Below, one piece after another: positions 1 to 6,099 of a stretch of DNA of 9,678 nucleotides. The stretch's first letter is position 1, and each line of letters opens with the position of its first letter. Origin of the DNA: an uncultured Eubacterium sp. (GTDB taxonomy: Bacteria; Bacillota; Clostridia; Oscillospirales; Acutalibacteraceae); NCBI GenBank assembly GCA_910577215.1, contig CAJTMQ010000052.1, positions 2,511-12,188 of the forward strand. Direction: 5' to 3'. A program made the translations under genes and the position numbers. The notes under the pieces were generated by a model, which was not told where the DNA came from, did not search any database, and saw only the letters and a list, made by a program, of their open reading frames with translations.

Positions 1-2
1 TC

Positions 3-44
3 AGTAAGAAAAAACAAAAAGAAATATTAGGAAATGCAGAATAA
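3..44 (+). CDS. Possible 3' end of an upstream gene (partial)
   Basis: An open frame enters from the left edge and ends at a TAA at 42-44, giving a lysine-rich tail of 14 codons ending in ILGNAE. The bidirectional terminator at 110-143 suits a plus-strand gene ending just before it. Fourteen codons are too few to name a family, and AT-rich noncoding sequence could give the same picture. Confidence 0.3.
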   Translation, partial: SKKKQKEILGNAE

Positions 45-109
45 TCAGTCAGTCAAAGCAATAAAATTGATAAAGATTATAAAAACAGAAAATTCAAATA
101 ATTCAGGCA

Positions 110-143
110 AAAAGGCTCAGCATAATATTATGCCGAGCCTTTT
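110..143. terminator. Bidirectional rho-independent terminator
   Basis: The stem AAAAGGCTC (110-118) pairs with GAGCCTTTT (135-143). After one A/C mismatch, GCATA (120-124) pairs with TATGC (129-133) around an ATAT loop. The A-run on one flank and T-run on the other let it work on both strands. It lies 10 bases past the stop of the minus-strand PHP gene and probably also ends a plus-strand gene to the left. Confidence 0.85.
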
Positions 144-153
144 ATACTTTTAG

Positions 154-930
154 TTATTTTGAATTTTTTATTATATTAAAATTTTCAATAGGCTTAATAC
201 CCAAATCAGCAAGAAACCTTTTCATTTTATCAAGTCTTTTTTCATCAAGATATACCTCGGGCTGGTGGGCATCAAGTCCGATAATTACAGGGTTTCCTTC
301 CTCGGCAACAAGCTGCCAGAAGGTTTTGTTTGGGTAATGCCTTTTGTCCCAAAAGCCTAAAAAGTTGCATTCAAGCGGAATGTTCAGTTTTTTGAGTTCT
401 TTTATAAATTCTTTCATTTTCTGCCTGTATATTTTTTCATTGCCTGTGTAATGTATCAAATCAGGGTGAGCGAAGTATGAAAATTCACCTGTTTTAATTC
501 CCTCTACGGTCTGGCAGATATATCTGTCTAAAATTTCAGCACTTTTAGTCGGATTGCCGCAATAAAACGAATTTTCATCAAATTCATTTTCTGTATAATG
601 CTGGCCTAAAATCAGATAATCATAATGATACGGCTCTAAAAAATGAATTAAATTTTCAAAAATTTCGGGATAATATTCAGCTTCAAAGCCAAGGCGGATT
701 ATGATTTTATCCTTATATTCCTCTTGAAGTGCTCTTATGCTGTTTACATAATCCTCGGTTTTATCAAGTTCCATTCTAAAGGTTGAATAGTGACCGTTCG
801 GAAAGGGATACGCAACGTGATCCGAAAAACCGATTTCCGTATATCCTGCTTTTATTGCCGCTTCAACATATTCGCGGTCCGTGCCTTTTGCGTGATGGCA
901 TCTGTAAGTATGTGTATGAAAATTCTGCAT
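154..930 (-). CDS. PHP-domain histidinol-phosphatase (HisK/HisJ type)
   Basis: This 258-residue protein of the PHP metal-dependent phosphoesterase superfamily most resembles the histidinol-phosphatase that removes phosphate from L-histidinol phosphate in histidine synthesis. The metal-site signatures appear in order: H5-x-H7 at the N terminus, D37-H38, E83 in GFEAE, H111 in GQH, H155 in FAHPD, and D220-x-H222 in GLDAH. Length matches the family (about 250-280). The ATG at 930 is preceded by an AGGAGA ribosome binding site six bases away. It is monocistronic here and divergent from spoVAD. No other histidine gene is nearby, so a different small phosphate ester could be the substrate. The PHP fold is certain; the exact reaction is inferred. 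Confidence 0.85.
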   Translation of the reverse strand: MQNFHTHTYRCHHAKGTDREYVEAAIKAGYTEIGFSDHVAYPFPNGHYSTFRMELDKTEDYVNSIRALQEEYKDKIIIRLGFEAEYYPEIFENLIHFLEPYHYDYLILGQHYTENEFDENSFYCGNPTKSAEILDRYICQTVEGIKTGEFSYFAHPDLIHYTGNEKIYRQKMKEFIKELKKLNIPLECNFLGFWDKRHYPNKTFWQLVAEEGNPVIIGLDAHQPEVYLDEKRLDKMKRFLADLGIKPIENFNIIKNSK

Positions 931-956
931 AATTTTTCTCCTGTTATTTACCTTAT

Positions 957-985
957 ATTATCCCATAAATTTTCAGAAATGCAAA
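957..985 (-). promoter_or_regulatory. Candidate promoter for the PHP phosphatase gene
   Basis: Reading the minus strand, TTTGCA (985-980) and GATAAT (962-957) are separated by 17 bases and lie just upstream of the gene's ribosome binding site. The -10 matches at five of six positions and the -35 at four of six, in very AT-rich sequence, so this is only a candidate. Confidence 0.35.
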
Positions 986-1030
986 CAATAATTGAAAATT
1001 CCATGGTTAAAATATAACAGAGGTGTTTTT

Positions 1031-2032
1031 ATGAACATAAAAGGAAAAGTAATTTTATTTGATAAACCTCCTGTTATAACAGGTTCGGCGGGCGTATGCG
1101 GCAAAAAAGAGGGCGAAGGTCCGCTTGCGGAGGATTTTGATGCGATTTTTGAAGATACATCTATGGGGCAGCAATCCTATGAGCTTGCAGAATCTGCAAT
1201 GCTTCACGATGCAATAATCCGTGCAATAACAAATGCACAAATCAGCCCTGCGGATGTTGATTTTATTCTGAGCGGTGATTTGCTTGATCAGTGTATGGGC
1301 AGTGCCTTTGCAATTAAGGATTTGGAAATTCCGTCAATCGGACTTTACGGAGCATGTTCAACAATGGCACTTTCACTTTGTGTTGGTTCAATGCTTATTG
1401 ACGGCGGTGCAAACTGTGTTGTAGCAGGCACATCAAGCCATTTCTGCTCATCGGAAAGACAGTTCCGTTTTCCGCTTGAATACGGCGGACAAAGACCGCC
1501 AAGCTCGCAGTGGACAGTAACAGGTGCGGGTTCTGCCGTTCTCAATTCAATGGGTGACGGAATTAAAATCAAGGCTGTTTCCATTGGCACAATCTGTGAT
1601 TTAGGCATCACCGATGCCAACAATATGGGTGCCGCTATGGCACCGGCTGCGGAAAAGACCATATATGAGTTTTTAAGGGATACAAATACGAAGCCTGATG
1701 ATTATGATTTGATTTTAACAGGTGATTTGGGATTTACGGGTTCTCAGCTTTTATATGAACTAATGGAAAATGAGCACGGTATTGATTTAAGAAATAAGCA
1801 TAATGACTGCGGTTTGCTTATTTTTAATCTTGAAGAGCAGGATGTTAACAGCGGCGGCTCAGGCTGCGGCTGCGCAGGTTCGGTACTGTGTTCGCATATT
1901 CTGAAAAAGATGAGGAAAAATAAGCTGAAAAAAGTTCTGTTTGTAGCAACAGGGGCGTTGATGTCACCAACCTCAAGCAAGCAGGGAAATCCTATCCCTG
2001 GTATTGCACACGCTGTGTTGCTGGAGGTTTGA
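1031..2032 (+). CDS. spoVAD: Stage V sporulation protein AD (SpoVAD)
   Basis: This 333-residue SpoVAD has a thiolase-like fold. In known spore formers it is a peripheral component of the SpoVA system, which imports dipicolinic acid into the forespore and releases it at germination. Recognisable stretches are the N-terminal KGKVILFDKPPVITGSAGVCG segment, TSMGQQSYELAES, LYGACSTMALSL, QRPPSSQWTVTGAGSAVL, and the C-terminal GNPIPGIAHAVLLEV ending. The ATG at 1031 follows an AGAGGTG site (1019-1025); an in-frame ATG at 992 lacks one and precedes the family's normal start. SpoVAC and SpoVAE, the usual neighbours, are absent. The last bases carry the ribosome binding site of the next small gene. Residues 203-226 are repeated at the right edge of the window. 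No sigma-F/G promoter could be called with confidence. Confidence 0.95.
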   Translation: MNIKGKVILFDKPPVITGSAGVCGKKEGEGPLAEDFDAIFEDTSMGQQSYELAESAMLHDAIIRAITNAQISPADVDFILSGDLLDQCMGSAFAIKDLEIPSIGLYGACSTMALSLCVGSMLIDGGANCVVAGTSSHFCSSERQFRFPLEYGGQRPPSSQWTVTGAGSAVLNSMGDGIKIKAVSIGTICDLGITDANNMGAAMAPAAEKTIYEFLRDTNTKPDDYDLILTGDLGFTGSQLLYELMENEHGIDLRNKHNDCGLLIFNLEEQDVNSGGSGCGCAGSVLCSHILKKMRKNKLKKVLFVATGALMSPTSSKQGNPIPGIAHAVLLEV

Positions 2033-2034
2033 TT

Positions 2035-2220
2035 ATGGATTTGAAAAACAATATTAAAATTTTCGGTGCATTGAAAAAGCTGGTGAACGCATTGTATGCA
2101 ATTATTACGGTTATCCGAGTGGTTTCAGTCATTTTTCTTGTTCTTCAGGCAATTTTTCTTATAACAGAAGACGGAAAGTCATTTTCAATTCAGAGTGCCG
2201 TAAAGCATTTTAAAGCGTAA
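2035..2220 (+). CDS. Small single-pass membrane protein after spoVAD
   Basis: I do not recognise a family for this 61-residue protein. A basic N-terminal stretch (residues 1-17, four lysines) is followed by one hydrophobic segment of about 24 residues (19-43, only Arg28 charged) and a polar tail of about 18 residues. The start is the ATG at 2035, seven bases after a perfect GGAGG (2023-2027) that lies inside the last codons of spoVAD; the stop-to-start gap is two bases, so translation is coupled. A TTG at 2029 is a poorer start. It ends just before a terminator and so shares the spoVAD transcript. That suggests forespore expression and a membrane role beside SpoVAD, which is inference only. 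Confidence 0.75.
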   Translation: MDLKNNIKIFGALKKLVNALYAIITVIRVVSVIFLVLQAIFLITEDGKSFSIQSAVKHFKA

Positions 2221-2226
2221 ATGTAG

Positions 2227-2263
2227 GGCTAAAGCAAGATGTATTCTTGGTTTGGCCTTTTTT
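2227..2263 (+). terminator. Rho-independent terminator of the spoVAD operon
   Basis: A 13-base arm (2227-2239) pairs with 2245-2257 with one G-T pair and one G-G mismatch, around a five-base loop TGTAT. Six T residues follow (2258-2263). It lies seven bases past the stop of the small membrane protein and just before the next promoter, cleanly separating the two transcription units. Confidence 0.9.
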
Positions 2264-2266
2264 ATA

Positions 2267-2295
2267 TTGATAGTAAAAATGAAAACAGCTATAAT
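2267..2295 (+). promoter_or_regulatory. Near-consensus vegetative promoter
   Basis: TTGATA (2267-2272), a 17-base spacer and a perfect TATAAT (2290-2295) form a strong sigma-A type promoter. It starts four bases after the preceding T-run. A ribosome binding site TGAGAGG (2318-2324) and an ATG at 2330 follow. The promoter is intact although the gene it serves is only a stub. Confidence 0.8.
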
Positions 2296-2329
2296 TAATT
2301 TATAGATATTTGTACTGTGAGAGGTTAAG

Positions 2330-2460
2330 ATGAAAAATATTGTTCAGTCTGCGAAGAATATTAAGCAGGAAATTATTGATGTTCGCAGAGCTATTCATAA
2401 AACTCCTGAGGTTGGTAAGAGTTTGCCGAAAACAAAGGAGCTTGTTGATACAATCCTTGT
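2330..2460 (+). pseudogene. N-terminal stub of an M20-family amidohydrolase
   Basis: About 43 residues from the ATG at 2330 read like the N terminus of an M20 N-acyl-amino-acid amidohydrolase (IAA-amino-acid hydrolase-like), with the family's leading helix and the 'R-R-x-I-H-x-x-P-E-x-G' signature seen as DVRRAIHKTPEVGKSLPKTK. The family is usually about 370-400 residues; the metal-binding and catalytic parts are missing. After about position 2460 the frame runs into sequence that belongs to an AAA ATPase and stops at 2528-2530. Promoter, ribosome binding site and start codon are intact, so a 66-residue chimera could be translated, but it cannot be an active hydrolase. The join looks like a deletion between two formerly separate genes. 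Family call moderately sure. Confidence 0.65.
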
Positions 2461-2483
2461 CCACGAGAATGGTAATATAACAA

Positions 2484-3260
2484 ACAATTTCAAATTCAAG
2501 GATGCTTATGAGCAGGTTATCAAGGTGTAACAGGTATCAGAAGATGCGGAAAATCAACCCTGCTGTTGTAGTATCAGGATTATCTGCGTGCAAACGGAGT
2601 AAGTGATGAGCAAATCATATCCTTAAATTTTGAAGAACTTGAAAATGAAGATTTGCTGGATTACAAGGCATTATATTCTTATATCAAGGAGCGGCTTTGC
2701 CAGGATAAAATGACTTATATTTTTCTTGATGAAATTCAGAATGTGGCATCCTTTGAAAAAGCAATTGACAGTCTTTATGTTAAAGATAACACGGATGTTT
2801 ATATAACAGGCTCTAATTCCTATCCGCTTTCGGGTGAACTGGAAACCTTGCTGACAGATTTGACATTGTAGGTAAGGAAACACTCAAAACCAATAAAAAG
2901 TGGTATATTGTTGATTTGGGTCTTAGAAATCATATCCTGCCGAGAAAGAATTATGACTTGGGATTTTCGATTGAAAATATTGTGTATTTTGAACTTTTGC
3001 GAAGAGGGTACAAAGTCAATATCGGTAAATATGCGAACAGCGAGGTTGATTTTGTTGCACAAAAAAATGGGATTTTAACATATTTTCAGGTGACTGCGGA
3101 TATGACAAATGAAGCAACCTTTAAACGGGAAATGACGCCGCTTGAAAATATCAAGGATAATTATGAAAAAATTGTGCTTACTCTTGATAAATTCAGTGTA
3201 GGAAATTATGAGGGAATAAAAGTTATCAATTTGATTGATTGGCTTTTAGAAAAGAAATAA
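2484..3260 (+). pseudogene. Decayed DUF4143-type AAA ATPase
   Basis: Remains of an AAA_14/DUF4143 ATPase, normally about 400 residues and of poorly known function. The leading part (FKDAYEQVIKV) is in one frame. A frameshift near 2527 then gives the Walker A region VTGIRRCGKSTLL in another. A TAG at 2569-2571 interrupts it, most simply a former CAG. The frame then stays open through YLRANGVSDEQ and the Walker B stretch YIFLDEIQNV to the YITGSNSYPLSGELETLL segment. Near 2845-2855 sequence is lost, by family comparison about 150 codons. The C-terminal DUF4143 nuclease-like half continues in a third frame (RFDIVGKETL, WYIVDLGLRNHIL, SEVDFVAQKNG) to a TAA at 3258-3260. No single start can give a working protein; the 2916-3260 part alone is open for 114 codons but has no ribosome binding site. 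Confidence 0.9.
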
Positions 3261-3261
3261 A

Positions 3262-3387
3262 ATGGATAAGAAAATTAAAGTAAACAAGATTAAATGTAAT
3301 CATTGCGGTGATGTTATTGTGTCAGAGAGTGTTCACGATTTTAAATTTTGCAGCTGCGGCAGTATCGCAGTAGATGGTGGAAAATGA
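3262..3387 (+). CDS. 41-residue Cys-rich mini-protein (DUF7695-like)
   Basis: The ATG at 3262 opens one base after the ATPase pseudogene stop and encodes 41 residues. Four cysteines are arranged C12-x2-C15-G and C30-x-C32-G, a likely zinc or metal knuckle. The pattern 'IKCNHCGDVI...HDFKFCSCGSIAVDGG' is like the small DUF7695 family of Firmicutes proteins; this assignment is from memory. Related proteins seem to continue past 'VDGG' with a basic tail, so this copy may be slightly shortened. There is no good ribosome binding site; expression may once have depended on coupling to the upstream gene, now broken. Its TGA overlaps the ATG of the next ORF (ATGA at 3384-3387). Function unknown. Confidence 0.6.
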   Translation: MDKKIKVNKIKCNHCGDVIVSESVHDFKFCSCGSIAVDGGK

Positions 3388-3492
3388 ATATCTTAGAAGA
3401 ACTTTTTAAAATTCACAAAATGATTTCACTGAACTTAGTGAATATTATTGATTATTCAGTACGAATACAACAAAAAAATTGAGGCACTATGA
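3384..3492 (+). pseudogene. Small ORF, probably frameshifted, between mini-protein and kinase
   Basis: An ATG at 3384 overlaps the preceding TGA and opens 32 codons (MNILEELFKIHK... to a TGA at 3480-3482). Beyond residue 12 the better coding sense lies in other frames: NDFTELSEYY from 3419, then QYEYNKKIEAL from 3457, ending in a TGA at 3490-3492. That last stop overlaps the ATG of the kinase remnant as ATGA, the same junction style as upstream. This suggests one ancestral gene of about 35 codons with two small indels. I know no family for it. The 32-codon frame could also be translated as it stands. Confidence 0.4.
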
Positions 3493-4033
3493 TACAGAAA
3501 ATTGACGGAATAGAATTTAAAATAAAGGAACCGTATGATTTCGGATTTTTAGGTGAATACGGAAAAGTGTTCAAGGTTTTTGATGATCAGGACAGCGGTA
3601 ATATCTGCTTTGGAACTGACAAGGACGGACAAAAGTATTTGTCGATATTTTAGATTTTATGAAGTACACGGCAGAGCAAAAATTTGTTGCCATAGATTTT
3701 TATGACGGCAGGGTGATGTATGATTTTAAAAGACAAAAAACGATTATTTGTGATATTGACTTTTTCAGAAAATCTCCTGCTGTGAACGATATGGGCAGAA
3801 TGTGGGGCAGTTCAATCCTTATGTCGCCTGAAGAATTTGAAAAAGGTGCTGTGCTTGACGAAATCACAAATGTTTACACTTTAGGTGCAATGGCATTTGC
3901 ACTCTTCGGCAATTATAAAAGAGATTTAGAAAATTAGTCTTTAAGCAAAAAAGTATATGATGTTGCTGCGAAAGCAACAAGTGACAGTAGAGATAACAGA
4001 TATCAATCCGTTAAGGAGTTAATTTATGAATGA
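3489..4033 (+). pseudogene. Broken serine/threonine-kinase-like gene
   Basis: The first 54 codons (ATG 3489, weak GAGG site at 3481-3484) encode the glycine-rich N-lobe start, FLGEYGKVFKVFDDQDSGN, typical of small kinase-like proteins of gut Clostridia. That frame meets a TAG at 3651-3653. Near 3640-3650 the sequence jumps to another frame carrying the C-lobe: FVAIDFYDG, the DFG-like IICDIDFFRKSP, MGRMWGSS, MSPEEF and the helix NVYTLGAMAFALFG. About 80 central residues, including the ATP-lysine and catalytic-loop region, are missing by family comparison. A TAG at 3935-3937, where relatives seem to have Trp, interrupts the last helix. The reading then resumes (SLSKKVYDVAAKA) to a TGA at 4031-4033 that overlaps the GNAT start by eight bases. 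Enzyme activity is very unlikely. Confidence 0.85.
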
Positions 4034-4658
4034 AATAGACATTGTATTTGATAACAACGATAATAGAATAAAGCACTATGAATTACTGCTTGAAGGCAGC
4101 CTTGATCATATAACGGAATATGCGTTGCCTGTCGGTTATCATTTTGAGTTTTATCAAGACGGCGACCGAGATATTTGGATTGAAATTGAAAAGAGTGCCA
4201 AGGAATTTTCAAGCTATGATGAGGGTTTAGCTGCGTGGAACAGATATTATGCAGGCAGAGAAAATGAACTTTTGGACAGAATGGTTTTTGTGGTGAGTGA
4301 ACAGGGGGAAAAGGTTGCGACTGCAACGGCATTTTATGATATTAACGGAAAAGACAAATCAGGTGCAGGTTGGTTGCACTGGGTTGCCGTAAAAAGAGCG
4401 TATCAGGGCAAAGGCTTGTCAAAACCGTTGGTTACATATGTTCTTAATGTTATGAAAGCGTTAGGTTATACTTATGCAAAAATACCGACACAAACGAACA
4501 CTTGGCTGGCAGTTAAAGTTTATCTTGATTTGGGCTTCAGACCGATACCTAAAAATGCTGTAAACAGCTATGACGGCTGGTGTATTATCAAGACGCTGAC
4601 AAATCATAAAGCATTGAATAATTTCGATTATATTGATGAAAATGCTATCATTTATTGA
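4026..4658 (+). CDS. GNAT-family N-acetyltransferase
   Basis: This 210-residue GNAT-fold protein would transfer an acetyl group from acetyl-CoA to an amine; the substrate cannot be told. The acetyl-CoA pyrophosphate loop is visible as Q127-G-K-G-L131 after the strand GWLHWVAVKRAY (115-126). The C-terminal part has the family's helix with N158 and the 'VYLDLGFRPIPKN' strand near 165-178. Residues 1-85 form an N-terminal extension specific to the subfamily. The ATG at 4026 follows AAGGAG (4013-4018) by seven bases and overlaps the end of the kinase remnant, which points to former co-translation. Unlike its upstream neighbours it is intact and ends at TGA 4656-4658, before the terminator at 4745-4790. 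With the upstream genes decayed, no nearby promoter for it could be picked out. Confidence 0.85.
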   Translation: MNEIDIVFDNNDNRIKHYELLLEGSLDHITEYALPVGYHFEFYQDGDRDIWIEIEKSAKEFSSYDEGLAAWNRYYAGRENELLDRMVFVVSEQGEKVATATAFYDINGKDKSGAGWLHWVAVKRAYQGKGLSKPLVTYVLNVMKALGYTYAKIPTQTNTWLAVKVYLDLGFRPIPKNAVNSYDGWCIIKTLTNHKALNNFDYIDENAIIY

Positions 4659-4744
4659 TTTTGTTTTAAACGGACAGAGAAAGCTCAAAGAATATATATT
4701 ATAATGCCAACGTTGATTTTGAGTTTAGTTCCATTAATATTTGA

Positions 4745-4790
4745 AAAACGCCTCCTATGGTAGAGTGAAAACTACTGTTGGAGGCGTTTT
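4745..4790. terminator. Long hairpin terminator, bidirectional
   Basis: AAAACGCCTCC (4745-4755) pairs perfectly with GGAGGCGTTTT (4780-4790). After a T-T mismatch, ATGGTAG pairs with CTACTGT (two G-T pairs) around the loop AGTGAAAA. A-rich and T-rich flanks allow termination in both directions. It ends the GNAT transcript and insulates the ccdA promoter, whose activator site begins three bases later. The 86 bases between the GNAT stop and this hairpin hold nothing else I can identify. Confidence 0.9.
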
Positions 4791-4792
4791 AT

Positions 4793-4805
4793 GTGATAAC
4801 ATCAC
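4793..4805. promoter_or_regulatory. Predicted Crp/Fnr-type activator site, ccdA operon
   Basis: GTGAT-AAC-ATCAC is a perfect 5-3-5 palindrome centred on 4799, 29 bases before the first base of the -10 box, that is about -41 from a predicted start near 4840. A Crp-family class II activator sits there. The same pattern occurs at 6339-6351 with identical spacing. The half-sites match the GTGA read by Crp-like helices, but the centre is one base shorter than the usual TGTGA-N6-TCACA. Confidence 0.65.
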
Positions 4806-4827
4806 GGAAAATGATAAATCTAATGAA

Positions 4828-4833
4828 TATAAT
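4828..4833 (+). promoter_or_regulatory. -10 box of the ccdA operon promoter
   Basis: A perfect TATAAT lies 22 bases after the palindrome. At the -35 position for a 17-base spacer the sequence is CGGAAA, which is not a usable -35. This fits a promoter that needs an activator. The predicted 5' leader is short (about 20-25 bases) and runs to the AAAGGA ribosome binding site. Confidence 0.65.
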
Positions 4834-4864
4834 AATACTGTAAACGGATGAAAGGATTATGCGT

Positions 4865-5527
4865 ATGGATTATATCATTACATTTTTAGAAGGAATAATT
4901 TCTTTTATATCACCGTGTATGCTGCCAATGCTGCCGGTATATATTTCCTATTTTGCCGGGCAGAAAAAAGACGACGGCAAAAGTCCTAAAATGATAGTTA
5001 AGGTTATTGCTTTTGTTGTGGGATTTACGGTTGTGTTTACGGCACTTGGTGTTTTTTCCGGAACACTTGGAAAGCTGCTTTCCGAATATCAAACTATTGT
5101 GAATATTGTTTCAGGTGTTATCGTAATATTGTTTGGACTTTCTTATTTAGAGATTTTCCGTATTCCGTTTTTCAAAGGAATGAACAAAAGCTATAAAGTA
5201 ACAGGAATTGCATCAGCTTTTCTGTTCGGTGCAATCTATTCCGTTAGTTTAACTCCCTGCGTTGGTGCTTTTCTCGGCTCTGCACTGATGCTTGCATCAA
5301 GTACAGGCGGTGCTTTAAAAGGTGCAGCATTACTGCTGATATATTCACTTGGACTTGGTATTCCGTTTATATTATCGTCAGTTCTTATGGAAAAACTTTC
5401 AGGTGCATTTACCTTTATTAAAAAGCATTATAAAATAATCAATTTGATTAGCGGCATTGCTTTGATTATTGTAGGAATTTTGATGGCGTTTGGTCTGCTT
5501 AATTCAATATTATCAATTACATTATGA
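4865..5527 (+). CDS. ccdA: CcdA/DsbD-type thiol-disulfide transmembrane transporter
   Basis: This polytopic membrane protein of 220 residues has about six hydrophobic segments and carries reducing equivalents from cytoplasmic thioredoxin across the membrane to extracytoplasmic thiol proteins. The redox pair is visible as C18 in FISPCMLPMLP and C132 in SLTPCVGAFLG, the two Pro-flanked intramembrane cysteines of the CcdA family, in matching places in the two pseudo-repeats of three helices. Length is normal (about 220-240). The start is taken at the second ATG (4865), eight bases after AAAGGA; the ATG at 4859 is too close to that site. It heads an operon: its TGA (5525-5527) overlaps an ATG and the next gene's ribosome binding site. 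The neighbouring TlpA-like protein is its natural acceptor. Confidence 0.92.
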   Translation: MDYIITFLEGIISFISPCMLPMLPVYISYFAGQKKDDGKSPKMIVKVIAFVVGFTVVFTALGVFSGTLGKLLSEYQTIVNIVSGVIVILFGLSYLEIFRIPFFKGMNKSYKVTGIASAFLFGAIYSVSLTPCVGAFLGSALMLASSTGGALKGAALLLIYSLGLGIPFILSSVLMEKLSGAFTFIKKHYKIINLISGIALIIVGILMAFGLLNSILSITL

Positions 5528-5538
5528 GGTGCATTAAA

Positions 5539-6099
5539 ATGAAAAATAAAGTCTGGTTAATTGTTGCGTGCGTTTTTGCTGCAGTTATGGTATTGGCTGC
5601 GGTTCTTTATCCTAAACTTTCGGAAAAGTATTCTATGGACAGTACTTCGGACAATAAAATTTCCGATGCTGTCATTCAGGCGGACGATTTCACGGTTTAC
5701 GATTCACAAATGAATGAAGTTAAGCTTTCGGATTATTTCGGAAAACCGATAGTCATAAACTTCTGGGCGTCCTGGTGCGGTCCGTGTAAGTCCGAACTGC
5801 CGGCATTTAATTCTCTTTATGAGAAATATAAGGACGATGTTGTGTTTCTCATGATAAATCTTACCGACGGACAGAGTGATAACGAAAGCAGCATCAAACA
5901 ATTTGTATCTGATAACGGCTACAGTTTTCCTGTGTATTATGATTTGGAATATGATGCCTCTAATACTTATGGTGTGCGTTCTATTCCCGAAACCATATTT
6001 ATTCATGCTGACGGCTCACTTTATGATACAAGAGTCGGTGCTATGAGTGAGAACGTTTTGGAAAAATATATTAAACAACTGATAGGAGGAGAAAGATGA
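5539..6099 (+). CDS. Membrane-anchored TlpA/ResA-like thiol-disulfide oxidoreductase
   Basis: The 186-residue protein has an N-terminal uncleaved anchor (hydrophobic residues 5-24 after MKNK), a polar linker, and an extracytoplasmic thioredoxin-fold domain (about 48-186). The active site is W79-C80-G-P-C83 in NFWASWCGPCKSELP, as in the TlpA/ResA/AhpC-TSA group; the cis-proline is in RSIPETIF. It would reduce disulfides on exported proteins using electrons delivered by CcdA. The ATG at 5539 lies seven bases after GAGGTG (5526-5531); an ATG at 5524 overlapping the ccdA stop has no ribosome binding site. Its own TGA (6097-6099) overlaps the next ATG. The client protein is not identifiable: no cytochrome c genes are present, so cytochrome maturation is not supported here. 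Confidence 0.9.
   Translation: MKNKVWLIVACVFAAVMVLAAVLYPKLSEKYSMDSTSDNKISDAVIQADDFTVYDSQMNEVKLSDYFGKPIVINFWASWCGPCKSELPAFNSLYEKYKDDVVFLMINLTDGQSDNESSIKQFVSDNGYSFPVYYDLEYDASNTYGVRSIPETIFIHADGSLYDTRVGAMSENVLEKYIKQLIGGER

Noticed and set aside
2671..3062. Minus-strand open frames across the ATPase remnant.
   Set aside because: No ribosome binding sites or recognisable motifs; they mirror the plus-strand pseudogene, whose protein sense is clear.
2569..3937. In-frame TAG codons at 2569 and 3935 in otherwise readable genes, while none of the intact genes here ends in TAG: possible recoded amber codon.
   Set aside because: Both affected genes also carry frameshifts and large deletions, so simple decay explains them. 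The two TAGs would have to stand for different residues (Gln-like and Trp-like), and few TAG stops are expected by chance in a dozen AT-rich genes.
5539..5571. Lipobox-like I-V-A-C11 in the TlpA-like protein, suggesting a lipoprotein.
   Set aside because: The hydrophobic stretch before C11 is only about six residues and continues after it, so an uncleaved membrane anchor fits better.
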